From Marinobacter sp. F4206 (lineage in GTDB: Bacteria; Pseudomonadota; Gammaproteobacteria; Pseudomonadales; Oleiphilaceae), in assembly GCF_019392195.1 (NCBI RefSeq), contig NZ_JAHXKI010000001.1:428311-492310 (forward strand): 64,000 nucleotides of DNA, written 5' to 3'. The notes beneath the pieces are model-generated. The model was not told where the DNA came from. It searched no databases and saw nothing but the letters and a program-made list of their open reading frames with translations. Of this stretch, positions 26,222-34,543 are shown piece by piece. The position numbers and the translations under genes are program-made. The first letter of the stretch is position 1. Every line of letters starts with the position of its first letter.

Positions 26222-27400
26222 CTAAAAAGCATCCCCGGGAATACGTACCGATCCTTCCATGAGAATTCGCGCACTTCGACTCATTACAGCTTTGGTTGCA
26301 GTCCACTCGCCATCCACCTGACGGGCTTCGGCACCCACACGAAGGGTGCCCGACGGATGGCCAAACGTGACATCAGTCCGATCTCCTCCGCCGGCCGCCA
26401 GATTCACGAGTGTTCCCGGAACCGCTGACGCCGTGGCGATGGCTACCGCTGCTGTGCCCATCATGGCGTGGTGAAGCTTGCCCATGGACAACGCCCTCAC
26501 CAGAACATCGATGTCGCCAGAACCGATCCGTTTGCCACTGGAGGAACTGTAGTCCACCGGACTGGCAACAAACGCTACTTTGGGTGTGTGCTGCCGATTC
26601 GCAGCTTCCTCGATTTTTTCGATCAGGCCCATTCGCACGGCACCGTGGGCACGAATTGTTTCAAACATCTCCAGCGCCTTTGGATCGCCGTTGATATCCT
26701 CCTGCAACTCGGTACCGGCGTAACCGATGTCTTTGGCGTTTACAAAGATCGTCGGGATACCAGCGTTGATCATGGTCGCCCGCAGCCTACCGACTCCCGG
26801 AACGTCGAGATCATCGACGACATTTCCGGTCGGGAACATGGCTCCGTCACCATCGGCGGGATCCATGAACTCTACCTGAACCTCGGCAGCCGGGAACGTC
26901 ACGCCGTCGAGCTCAAAATCCCCGGTTTCCTGGACCTCACCGTTGGTAATCGGTACATGGGCAACAATGGTTTTCCGGATATTGGCCTGCCAGATACGAA
27001 CCGTACAGAAGCCGTCATCAGGAATACGCTCTTTCTCGACGAACCCACCATTGATGGCGAAGGCGCCTACAGCGGCGGTCAAGTTGCCACAGTTCCCACT
27101 CCAGTCAACAAACGGCTTGTCGATCGACACCTGTCCAAACAGGTAATCCACATCGTGATCAGGCTGGGTAGGCTCGGCCAGGATCACCGTTTTGCTGGTG
27201 CTGGACGTTGCCCCACCCATTCCATCGATCTGCTTCTGATACGGGTCCGGGCTTCCGATGACGCGCAGCAGCAGTTTGTCCCGAGCCTCACCCGGCACCC
27301 GGGCGGCCTCCGGCAAATCCTGCAGCCGGAAAAACACGCCCTTGCTGGTCCCGCCACGCATGTACGTCGCCGGAATTTTGATTTGTGGCTGATGGTTCAT
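26222..27400 (-). CDS. prpF: 2-methylaconitate cis-trans isomerase PrpF
   Basis: A 392-residue PrpF-family protein, the partner of AcnD. It isomerises the 2-methylaconitate made by AcnD so the methylcitrate cycle can continue. Family features are the N-terminal IPATYMRGGTSKGVFF, GNCGNLTAAVGAFAI (catalytic region of the diaminopimelate-epimerase-like fold) and VDYSSSSGKRI. The start overlaps the acnD stop as ATGA. It is the last gene of the cluster before the PEP-CTERM interruption. Confidence 0.93.
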   Translation of the reverse strand: MNHQPQIKIPATYMRGGTSKGVFFRLQDLPEAARVPGEARDKLLLRVIGSPDPYQKQIDGMGGATSSTSKTVILAEPTQPDHDVDYLFGQVSIDKPFVDWSGNCGNLTAAVGAFAINGGFVEKERIPDDGFCTVRIWQANIRKTIVAHVPITNGEVQETGDFELDGVTFPAAEVQVEFMDPADGDGAMFPTGNVVDDLDVPGVGRLRATMINAGIPTIFVNAKDIGYAGTELQEDINGDPKALEMFETIRAHGAVRMGLIEKIEEAANRQHTPKVAFVASPVDYSSSSGKRIGSGDIDVLVRALSMGKLHHAMMGTAAVAIATASAVPGTLVNLAAGGGDRTDVTFGHPSGTLRVGAEARQVDGEWTATKAVMSRSARILMEGSVRIPGDAF

Positions 27401-29994
27401 GCTGCACCTTCCGATTGCAGGAAATCCTCCGCAAACCGCTGCAGCACGCCGCCTGCCTTGTAGATCGACACTTCTTCGGCGGTATCCAGGCGGCAGGTCA
27501 CGGGCACTCGCTCGGTGCTGCCGTTTTTGCGGTGGATAACCAGCGTCAGTTCCGCGCGAGGCGCGGGGGTGCCCTCTACGTCGTAGGTTTCGGTACCATC
27601 GAGGCCGAGGGTCTTGCGAGTGGTGCCTTCTTCGAACTGCAGAGGCATCACGCCCATACCGATCAGGTTGGTGCGGTGGATCCGCTCGAAACCTTCAGCC
27701 ACAATCGCTTCCACACCGGCCAGGGCAACGCCCTTGGCGGCCCAATCACGGGACGAGCCTTGTCCGTAATCGGCACCGGCGATGATGATCAGCGGCTGTT
27801 TGCGATCCATGTAGGCCTCGATGGCTTCCCACATGCGGACAACCTTACCTTCCGGCTCGATCCGCGCAAGAGAACCCTGCTTCACATTACCGTTTTCGTC
27901 CCGGACCATTTCGTTGAACAGTTTCGGGTTGGCGAAGGTGGCACGCTGGGCCGTCAGGTGATCACCGCGGTGAGTGGCGTAGGAATTGAAGTCTTCCTCC
28001 GGCACACCCATCTTGTGCAGGTACTCACCAGCAGCGCTGTTCATCAGGATCGCGTTGGATGGCGACAGGTGGTCGGTGGTGATGTTGTCCGGAAGAACCG
28101 CCAGCGGACGCATGCCCTTGAGGGTTTTCTCGCCCACCATGCCGCCTTCCCAGTACGGCGGACGGCGGATATAGGTGCTCTGCGGACGCCACTCGTACAA
28201 CGGGTTGGTGTTGGCCTGGGCATCCCGGGTGATATCGAACATCGGAATGTAGGTGCTGCGGAACTGTTCCGGCTTCACACTGGATTTTACAATGGCATCG
28301 ATTTCCGCATCGTCCGGCCAGATGTCCTTCAGAGTAACGGGGTTGCCGTCTTTGTCGTAGCCCAGGGCATCTTTTTCGATATCGAAACGGATGGTGCCTG
28401 CTATGGCGTAGGCAACCACCAGCGGTGGCGACGCGAGGAAAGCCTGCTTGGCGTAGGGGTGAATCCGGCCATCAAAGTTGCGGTTGCCGGAAAGCACCGC
28501 CGTGGAGAACAAGTCACGATCCATGATTTCCTGGGCGATCTTCGGATCGAGGGCGCCGCTCATGCCGTTACAGGTCGTGCAGGCAAAAGCCACAACGCCA
28601 AAACCGAGTTGTTCCAGCTCCGGAAGCAGGTCGGCTTCTTCCAGGTACATCTTGACCGTTTTGGAGCCCGGCGCCAGAGAGGTTTTCACCCATGGTTTGC
28701 GAGTCAGACCCAGTTTGTTGGCGTTGCGGGCGATCAGGCCGGCAGCCACCATATTTCGGGGGTTACTGGTGTTGGTGCAGCTGGTGATGGCGGCGATGAT
28801 GCAAGCGCCATCCGGCATCTTGCCCTCTTCCTGCTCCCATTCACCGGCAATGCCGCGTTCCGCCAGTTCGGAAGTAGGCAGGTGCGCGTGGGGATTGGAG
28901 GGACCGGCCAGGGTTCGCTCGACTTTCGACAGGTCAAACTTCAGGACACGCTCATACTCGGCGTTTTTCAGGCTGTCAGCCCACAGCCCCGTGTGCTTGG
29001 CGTATTTTTCAACCAGCGCCACCTGATCATCCTCACGCCCTGTCAGCTTCAGGTAGTCGATCGTCTGACCATCAATGTAGAACATGGCGGCGGTCGCGCC
29101 GTATTCCGGGGTCATGTTGGAAATCGTGGCGCGATCACCCACCGTCAGACTATCGGCACCCTCACCATAGAACTCCAGATACGCACCGACCACACGCTCT
29201 TTGCGCAGGAATTCAGTGATAGCGAGAACCATATCGGTACCGGTGATGCCCGGGCGCAGTTTACCGGTCAACTCCACACCGACGATATCCGGCAACCTCA
29301 TCATGGACGCACGGCCCAGCATCACACTTTCGGCCTCAAGGCCACCCACACCGACCGAAATGACGCCAAGGGCATCGACCATCGGGGTGTGGCTATCAGT
29401 ACCGACACAGGTATCCGGGAAGGCCACTCCGTCGCGAGCCTGTACGACCGGAGACATCTTCTCCAGATTGATCTGGTGCATGATGCCATTGCCCGGCGGG
29501 ATCACATCGACGTTCTTGAAGGCGGTCTTGGTCCAGTTAATGAAGTGGAAACGATCGTCATTGCGACGGTCTTCGATCGCACGGTTTTTCTCGAACGCGT
29601 CTTTCTCGAAACCCGCGTGCTCGACGGCCAGGGAATGGTCGACAATCAGCTGCGTCGGTACCACCGGATTCACCTTGGCGGGATCCCCGCCCTTCTCGGC
29701 GATGGCATCCCTGAGGCCGGCAAGATCAACCAGCGCCGTCTGCCCGAGGATGTCGTGGCAGACCACACGAGCTGGATACCAGGGAAAATCCAGATCGCGT
29801 TTGCGCTCAATCAACTGCTTCAGTGAGTCGGTCAGCATCTCCGGATCGCACCGGCGCACCAGCTGCTCGGCCAGGATCCTCGAAGTATACGGAAGCTTGT
29901 CATAGGCGCCGGACTGGATGTCTTCGACCGCCTCGCGGGTGTCAAAGTAATCCAGGTCAGTGCCGGGGAGTGGTTTACGGTATTCAGTATTCAT
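27397..29994 (-). CDS. acnD: Fe/S-dependent 2-methylcitrate dehydratase AcnD
   Basis: An 865-residue aconitase-superfamily protein of AcnD type. Fe-S ligand cysteines are visible in AITSCTNTSNP and ACTTCNGMSGA, and the substrate-binding GADYGQGSSRDWAAKGV lies in the C-terminal swivel domain. It dehydrates 2-methylcitrate to 2-methylaconitate in propionyl-CoA breakdown. The AcnD assignment over AcnA rests on coupling to prpF and location next to prpC. It starts at the ATG at 29994, about 80 bases after prpC. Confidence 0.94.
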   Translation of the reverse strand: MNTEYRKPLPGTDLDYFDTREAVEDIQSGAYDKLPYTSRILAEQLVRRCDPEMLTDSLKQLIERKRDLDFPWYPARVVCHDILGQTALVDLAGLRDAIAEKGGDPAKVNPVVPTQLIVDHSLAVEHAGFEKDAFEKNRAIEDRRNDDRFHFINWTKTAFKNVDVIPPGNGIMHQINLEKMSPVVQARDGVAFPDTCVGTDSHTPMVDALGVISVGVGGLEAESVMLGRASMMRLPDIVGVELTGKLRPGITGTDMVLAITEFLRKERVVGAYLEFYGEGADSLTVGDRATISNMTPEYGATAAMFYIDGQTIDYLKLTGREDDQVALVEKYAKHTGLWADSLKNAEYERVLKFDLSKVERTLAGPSNPHAHLPTSELAERGIAGEWEQEEGKMPDGACIIAAITSCTNTSNPRNMVAAGLIARNANKLGLTRKPWVKTSLAPGSKTVKMYLEEADLLPELEQLGFGVVAFACTTCNGMSGALDPKIAQEIMDRDLFSTAVLSGNRNFDGRIHPYAKQAFLASPPLVVAYAIAGTIRFDIEKDALGYDKDGNPVTLKDIWPDDAEIDAIVKSSVKPEQFRSTYIPMFDITRDAQANTNPLYEWRPQSTYIRRPPYWEGGMVGEKTLKGMRPLAVLPDNITTDHLSPSNAILMNSAAGEYLHKMGVPEEDFNSYATHRGDHLTAQRATFANPKLFNEMVRDENGNVKQGSLARIEPEGKVVRMWEAIEAYMDRKQPLIIIAGADYGQGSSRDWAAKGVALAGVEAIVAEGFERIHRTNLIGMGVMPLQFEEGTTRKTLGLDGTETYDVEGTPAPRAELTLVIHRKNGSTERVPVTCRLDTAEEVSIYKAGGVLQRFAEDFLQSEGAA

Positions 29995-30075
29995 CGGCAG
30001 AAACTCATGTCAGGTATCGAAGATGTGGGCGGGAACGGGCACTCCCTACGAAGCTCTGGGAGTGCCACGGCGGGC

Positions 30076-31206
30076 TTACGGGCGCTCGTCGATAGGCACC
30101 CACTTCGAATCCGCTGGACCGGTGTATTCGGCACTGGGGCGAATGATCCGGTTGTTTTCCCGCTGTTCTTTCACGTGGGCAGTCCAGCCCGAAACCCGGG
30201 ACATCACGAAAATCGGGGTGAACAGCTCGGTCGGAATGCCCATGAAGTGATAGGCAGAAGCATGGAAAAAGTCGGCGTTGCAGAAGAGCTTCTTCTCGCG
30301 CCACATGACCTCTTCACAGCGAACCGAGACGGGATAAAGCACGGTGTCGCCCACTTCATCCGCCAGTTTTTCGGACCATTTCTTGATAATGGCGTTACGC
30401 GGATCGGAATCGCGATAGATGGCATGGCCAAACCCCATGATCTTCTCTTTCCGCTCCAGCATACCCATCAGGCCGGCTTCAGCCTCATCCGGAGTCTGGA
30501 ATTTCTGGATCAGCTCCATGGCGGCCTCGTTCGCACCGCCGTGAAGAGGGCCCCGCAGCGTGCCAATGGCGCCGGTCACACAACTGTGAATATCAGACAA
30601 GGTCGAGGCGCAGACCCGGGCCGTGAATGTCGAGGCATTGAATTCGTGCTCCGCGTAAAGAATCAGAGACACGTTCATGACACGTTCATGAAGCTCGCTC
30701 GGTTTCTCGCCATGCAACAGCTCCAGGAAATGGCCACCAATGGAATCAACGTCACTTTCAGTTTCGATGCGCACACCTTCGTGAGCAAAGCGATACCAAT
30801 AGGTGATGATCGAAGGGAAAACCGCGAGCATACGGTCAATTTTATCGTCCTGCTCGCTGAAATCCGCTTCCGTTTCCAGGTTACCCAACATGGAACAACC
30901 AGTGCGCATGACATCCATCGGGTGCGCATCTTTGGGGATCTGCTCAAGGACGGTCTTCAAGGCCGCCGGAAGGCCGCGGAGACTCTGTAGCTTCTGCTTG
31001 TAGGCATCCAGCTCCTGGCGGTTGGGCAACTTACCCCTCAGCAGCAGGTACGCGATCTCTTCAAACTGTGCCTTCTCAGCCAGGTCGGCAATTTCGTACC
31101 CACGATACGTCAACCCTGCACCAGACTGACCCACGGTACACAAGGCCGTTTGACCCGCTACCTGTCCACGCAGACCTGCACCGCCCAGTTTCTTCGCTTC
31201 AGCCAT
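30076..31206 (-). CDS. prpC: 2-methylcitrate synthase PrpC
   Basis: A 376-residue citrate-synthase-family enzyme condensing propionyl-CoA with oxaloacetate. Visible motifs are GLTYRGYEIADLAE at the N-terminus, LHGGANEAAMEL (first catalytic histidine), MGFGHAIYRDSDPRN (second catalytic histidine), and HASAYHFMGIP near the C-terminus. The length fits PrpC rather than the longer GltA. It lies between prpB and acnD in the same orientation. Confidence 0.95.
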   Translation of the reverse strand: MAEAKKLGGAGLRGQVAGQTALCTVGQSGAGLTYRGYEIADLAEKAQFEEIAYLLLRGKLPNRQELDAYKQKLQSLRGLPAALKTVLEQIPKDAHPMDVMRTGCSMLGNLETEADFSEQDDKIDRMLAVFPSIITYWYRFAHEGVRIETESDVDSIGGHFLELLHGEKPSELHERVMNVSLILYAEHEFNASTFTARVCASTLSDIHSCVTGAIGTLRGPLHGGANEAAMELIQKFQTPDEAEAGLMGMLERKEKIMGFGHAIYRDSDPRNAIIKKWSEKLADEVGDTVLYPVSVRCEEVMWREKKLFCNADFFHASAYHFMGIPTELFTPIFVMSRVSGWTAHVKEQRENNRIIRPSAEYTGPADSKWVPIDERP

Positions 31207-31250
31207 TGTTGTTCTCCCTCACTCAAGATGATTATCAGTCACGTATCGGA

Positions 31251-32138
31251 TTAGTCTTTCTGTTGCTGGAAAAGCTGATCCAGCTTCTGCTCGAACTCGT
31301 GATAGTTCAGGAAATCATACAGCTCCATCCGCGTCTGCATCAGATCGACCACATCTTTCTGATCGCCCTTCTCAAGGATGTTCTGGTAAACAGACAACGC
31401 TGCCTTGTTCATCGCACGGAAGGCACTCAGCGGGTACAGAACCATGTCTGCACCGGCATCGCCAAGTTCCGAGCGATTGTACAGAGGCGTGGCGCCAAAC
31501 TCGGTGATGTTGGCCAGAATCGGTACATCCAACGCGTCTGAGAACGCCTTGTAATGCTCCAGTTCAGTAACCGCCTCCGCGAAAATCCCGTCAGCCCCGG
31601 CTTCAATGCATGCCTTGGCACGTTCAATCGCAGCTTCCAGCCCTTCTTTCTGGAAAGCATCAGTACGGGCCATGATGAAGAAGTCGTCGTCTTCTCTGGC
31701 GTCCACAGCGGCCTTGATACGGTCAACCATTTCCCCCTGCGACACGATCTCCTTGTTCGGTCGGTGGCCACAACGCTTCTGGGCGACCTGATCTTCGATA
31801 TGGACAGCGGCAGCGCCAGCCCGTTCCATTTCACGAATGGTGCGGGAGATGTTGAACGCCCCACCCCACCCGGTGTCAATATCCACCAGCAGAGGCAGAT
31901 CACAGGCTGCCGTGATGCGACGGACATCTTCAACGACGTCGTTCATGCTGGTCATACCAAGATCCGGCAGGCCATAGGAGGCGTTGGCTACCCCACCACC
32001 CGAAAGATAAATAGCCTGGTGCCCTACTTTCTGCGCCATCATCGCCGCGTAGGCATTGATGGTACCGACAATCTGCAAGGGCTGGTTTTCTTTCAGTGCT
32101 TTACGGAAACGTGCTCCCGGAGAAAGTTTGCTGGACAT
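31251..32138 (-). CDS. prpB: 2-methylisocitrate lyase PrpB
   Basis: A 295-residue member of the isocitrate lyase/PEP mutase superfamily, cleaving 2-methylisocitrate to pyruvate and succinate. The family signature appears as KRCGHRP (usual KKCGH), with [18 protein letters not shown] for metal binding and IHIEDQ-type residues before it (VHIEDQVAQ). It is the first enzyme gene after the regulator, 18 bases downstream of its stop. Confidence 0.95.
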   Translation of the reverse strand: MSSKLSPGARFRKALKENQPLQIVGTINAYAAMMAQKVGHQAIYLSGGGVANASYGLPDLGMTSMNDVVEDVRRITAACDLPLLVDIDTGWGGAFNISRTIREMERAGAAAVHIEDQVAQKRCGHRPNKEIVSQGEMVDRIKAAVDAREDDDFFIMARTDAFQKEGLEAAIERAKACIEAGADGIFAEAVTELEHYKAFSDALDVPILANITEFGATPLYNRSELGDAGADMVLYPLSAFRAMNKAALSVYQNILEKGDQKDVVDLMQTRMELYDFLNYHEFEQKLDQLFQQQKD

Positions 32139-32156
32139 GATGCGTACCCTCTTCTA

Positions 32157-32837
32157 TCAGATAGTTAAAACGCCTTCTTGAATTTTCTTTTCAATATTTC
32201 GGCGAGCGGCGTTGATGTGTCGTTTCATCAGGAATTCGGCGAGTTCACCATCGCGCTGGGCAATGGCTTCGACGATACGGCGGTGTTCACCAAGCGCCAG
32301 ATGAGGACGCCCGGCCGAGGTGCTTAACCGGTAACGGTACATTCGCACCATGTAATACAGATCGCCCAATAGCATCTGGGCCAGTTTGGTATTGCGGCTA
32401 CCGGTGGCAATCCGGTGGTGAAAATCGTAATCCCCTTCTGCCTGGTAATAAGCCTGCCCCTGCGCCTCGTCAATCATACGCTCGTGGACGTCCAGCGTAG
32501 CCTGCAGGTCGGAAATCTCTGCATCGGTCATGCGCTCCGCCGCCTGCCGGGCGGCAAGCCCTTCCATCACCTCCCTAATCCGGTAGAGCTCCACCAATTC
32601 TGAAGCACTCACCGATACCACTTTCACGCCGGCATGGGGACGGCGAACCAGAAGCCCCCGGGACTCCAAGCGCCCCAGAGCTTCGCGAAGTGGTCCCCGG
32701 GTCAGGTTAAACCGGGTACACAACTCAAGCTCCCCGATTTTTTCCCCGGGAGCGAGTTCGCCCTTCACGATGGACGTTTGCAAACAATCGAACGCCTCAT
32801 CTGCACGCGTATAGCTTTTTTCGTTGGCTTCCGGCAT
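32157..32837 (-). CDS. GntR/FadR-family regulator of the methylcitrate operon
   Basis: A 226-residue GntR-family regulator with an N-terminal winged helix (ELCTRFNLTRGPLREALGRLESRGLLVRRPHAGVKV) and a C-terminal FCD-type all-helical ligand domain (YRIREVMEGLAARQAAERMTDAEI...). FCD domains commonly bind carboxylic acids. It is the first gene of the prp operon. Palindromic sites in its own promoter point to autorepression relieved by a cycle intermediate such as methylcitrate, by analogy with known GntR-type prp regulators. This type is not related to the sigma-54-dependent PrpR of enteric bacteria. Confidence 0.9.
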   Translation of the reverse strand: MPEANEKSYTRADEAFDCLQTSIVKGELAPGEKIGELELCTRFNLTRGPLREALGRLESRGLLVRRPHAGVKVVSVSASELVELYRIREVMEGLAARQAAERMTDAEISDLQATLDVHERMIDEAQGQAYYQAEGDYDFHHRIATGSRNTKLAQMLLGDLYYMVRMYRYRLSTSAGRPHLALGEHRRIVEAIAQRDGELAEFLMKRHINAARRNIEKKIQEGVLTI

Positions 32838-32840
32838 TTT

Positions 32841-32850
32841 TTGTTAACAA
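32841..32850. promoter_or_regulatory. GntR-type operator 1 in the prp leader
   Basis: TTGTTAACAA is a perfect palindrome matching the core of the larger ATTGTTGACAAT site upstream. It lies in the short leader of the regulator gene, between the predicted transcription start and the ATG, where a bound repressor would block transcription. Confidence 0.55.
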
Positions 32851-32869
32851 TATTGATTATTTGTTCGAG

Positions 32870-32898
32870 AAATTACGCTGAAATGCCATTATTGTCAA
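32870..32898 (-). promoter_or_regulatory. Sigma-70 promoter of the prp operon
   Basis: On the minus strand there is a consensus TTGACA (-35) followed after exactly 17 bases by TAATTT (-10). The predicted start site is about 25 bases before the regulator's ATG. The -35 box lies inside the palindrome ATTGTTGACAAT, so repressor binding would exclude RNA polymerase. Confidence 0.65.
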
Positions 32899-32902
32899 CA
32901 AT
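32891..32902. promoter_or_regulatory. GntR-type operator 2 overlapping the prp -35 box
   Basis: ATTGTCAACAAT is a near-perfect 12-base palindrome of the type bound by FadR/FCD GntR regulators. It covers the -35 hexamer. A third partial copy (ATTGTCAACACC, 32924-32935) lies about 33 bases further upstream, giving roughly helically phased sites. Confidence 0.6.
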
Positions 32903-32946
32903 GCCTTCAAAGGACGAAACAGTATTGTCAACACCTCGCCTCGCAG

Positions 32947-34527
32947 TCAGTAGAGTTTTCGCTCCTTGGGTGGCGGCGGTGAATACTGGTAGACCCATGT
33001 TTCGGTAAGCACCTCGTCACCCAACCTCAACACCAGCGTGAGGTCGATGGGGTCGGTCGAGTCATCCGGCACAAGATCGAACATCGCTCGATACCCGTTC
33101 AATGAAGCCAGGGGTCTTGCCGACGAGATTTCGACAGACCCGCGGCTCACCGTTATAAGAGGCTCTACCTCAGCGTCGTCCGCCAGCATCTGCAGCAAAC
33201 CACCGGCGAAATCGATCACAAATCGCCATGAGAAGTACTCTCTGGGCTGTCCGACCACACCACCAAGACCGGTTCGGGTTGCCTTGGTCGTTGCCAGTTT
33301 GGCTCCATCAAGGGGGCTCATCTCTCCCCAGGTGAGACGGTAGGAGAAAAGGTACTCCTGACCCGGAGAAAGTGCGGTTTCCGGGTTCCAATAAGCCACG
33401 ATGTTGTCGAACGTTTCATCAGCCGTTGGTATTTCAACGAGGTCGACACTGCCCGCCCCCCAACCTGCCAGCGGCTCTACCCAGAGACTGGGACGACGAT
33501 CGTAGAAAACGCCGTCATCCTGGTAATGATCGAAGTCACGGTCTCGCTGCAAAAGCCCGAAGCCTTTCGGGTTCCGGTCCACGAAGCTGTTGTACCGGAG
33601 ACTTTCAGGGTTCACGATCGGCCGCCAGATCCACTGCCCCGCCCCCGTGTGCATCAGCAACCCATCCGAATCGTGTATTTCCGGTCGCCAGTCATACCCC
33701 ATCCGCCGACTATTCTCGCCAACCTGATACATGCTGGTAAGCGGCGCAATGCCGAGCCTTTCAATTCGTTTTCGGGGATAGAGTGCCACGTCAACGTCCA
33801 TTACAAAGTTTGCGCCGGGGTTCAGAACGAAGGCATAGGCCCCCGTGACACTCGGGGAATCAAGCAGAGCCCACACACGCAGTACTTTCGCTCCGGGCGT
33901 CGGTTTCTCGAGCCAATACTCGGCGAATCGTGGGAACTCCTCGCCGTCGGGTCCGGCCGTGTTGATTGCCAGTCCGCGGGCGGACATTCCATACTGAATC
34001 TCTTTTCCCACCGCCCGGAAATAACTGGCTCCGAGAAAGGCAGCAAGATCCAGCTCAAAATTGGAGTGATAGTGAACGCGAAACCCGGCAAATCCCAGAT
34101 CTTCTGAAAGCTTCCCGAGGGGCTGATCACCCTCGTATCTGAAGTAGTCTGGGTCGTACCTTAAGGGCCGGGCCACACCATCCCGCAATTCGTGGATTCG
34201 GACAGGTGTCTGGAAAAAAAGTCCAAGGTGAAAAAGCTGTACTTGAAATGGCAGGGATTGCTCCGCCCATAAGGCCTGGTCCTGGCGAAAACTGATTGCC
34301 TGGTAATCATCCCAGGATATGGCCTTCAGCGAATCAGGGAGTTCTCCCTCGTGGGATTCGTAGGGTTGCCCGGCGAGGTACCTTGCCCGGCCTTTCAGCC
34401 ATTCATAACTGAAAGGTTCCGGGTTGCCAGAATCGCTCTCGGCGTCATCCGCCACCAGCAAAACCGGCGAAAAGCAGTAGCCACCCGCACCAACGGCCAA
34501 CCATTTAAGCAGTGAACGCCTGTCCAT
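32947..34527 (-). CDS. opgD: OpgG/OpgD-family glucan protein with Tat signal (OpgD-like)
   Basis: A 526-residue MdoG/OpgD-family protein of periplasmic glucan synthesis. The N-terminus has twin arginines followed by a hydrophobic stretch (DRRSLLKWLAVGAGGYCF), the Tat-type signal characteristic of OpgD. Family blocks include GLFFQTPVRIHEL, ASYFRAVGKEIQYGMSARGLAINTA, and HDSDGLLMHTGAGQWIWRP. I start at the ATG at 34527 with GGAGG upstream. It follows opgH by 16 bases in the same operon. OpgD differs from OpgG mainly in export route and glucan-shaping role; the symbol rests on the Tat signal. Confidence 0.8.
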   Translation of the reverse strand: MDRRSLLKWLAVGAGGYCFSPVLLVADDAESDSGNPEPFSYEWLKGRARYLAGQPYESHEGELPDSLKAISWDDYQAISFRQDQALWAEQSLPFQVQLFHLGLFFQTPVRIHELRDGVARPLRYDPDYFRYEGDQPLGKLSEDLGFAGFRVHYHSNFELDLAAFLGASYFRAVGKEIQYGMSARGLAINTAGPDGEEFPRFAEYWLEKPTPGAKVLRVWALLDSPSVTGAYAFVLNPGANFVMDVDVALYPRKRIERLGIAPLTSMYQVGENSRRMGYDWRPEIHDSDGLLMHTGAGQWIWRPIVNPESLRYNSFVDRNPKGFGLLQRDRDFDHYQDDGVFYDRRPSLWVEPLAGWGAGSVDLVEIPTADETFDNIVAYWNPETALSPGQEYLFSYRLTWGEMSPLDGAKLATTKATRTGLGGVVGQPREYFSWRFVIDFAGGLLQMLADDAEVEPLITVSRGSVEISSARPLASLNGYRAMFDLVPDDSTDPIDLTLVLRLGDEVLTETWVYQYSPPPPKERKLY

Positions 34528-34543
34528 GCTCCCTCCTTCTCCT

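Noticed and set aside
26468..27463. A 331-codon + strand frame opposite prpF
   Set aside because: It is antisense to a clear PrpF and shows only low-complexity, histidine- and arginine-rich translation.
27385..29826. An 813-codon open frame on the + strand opposite acnD
   Set aside because: It is antisense to a well-conserved aconitase-family gene, its protein has no recognisable features, and long antisense frames are common opposite GC-rich coding sequence.
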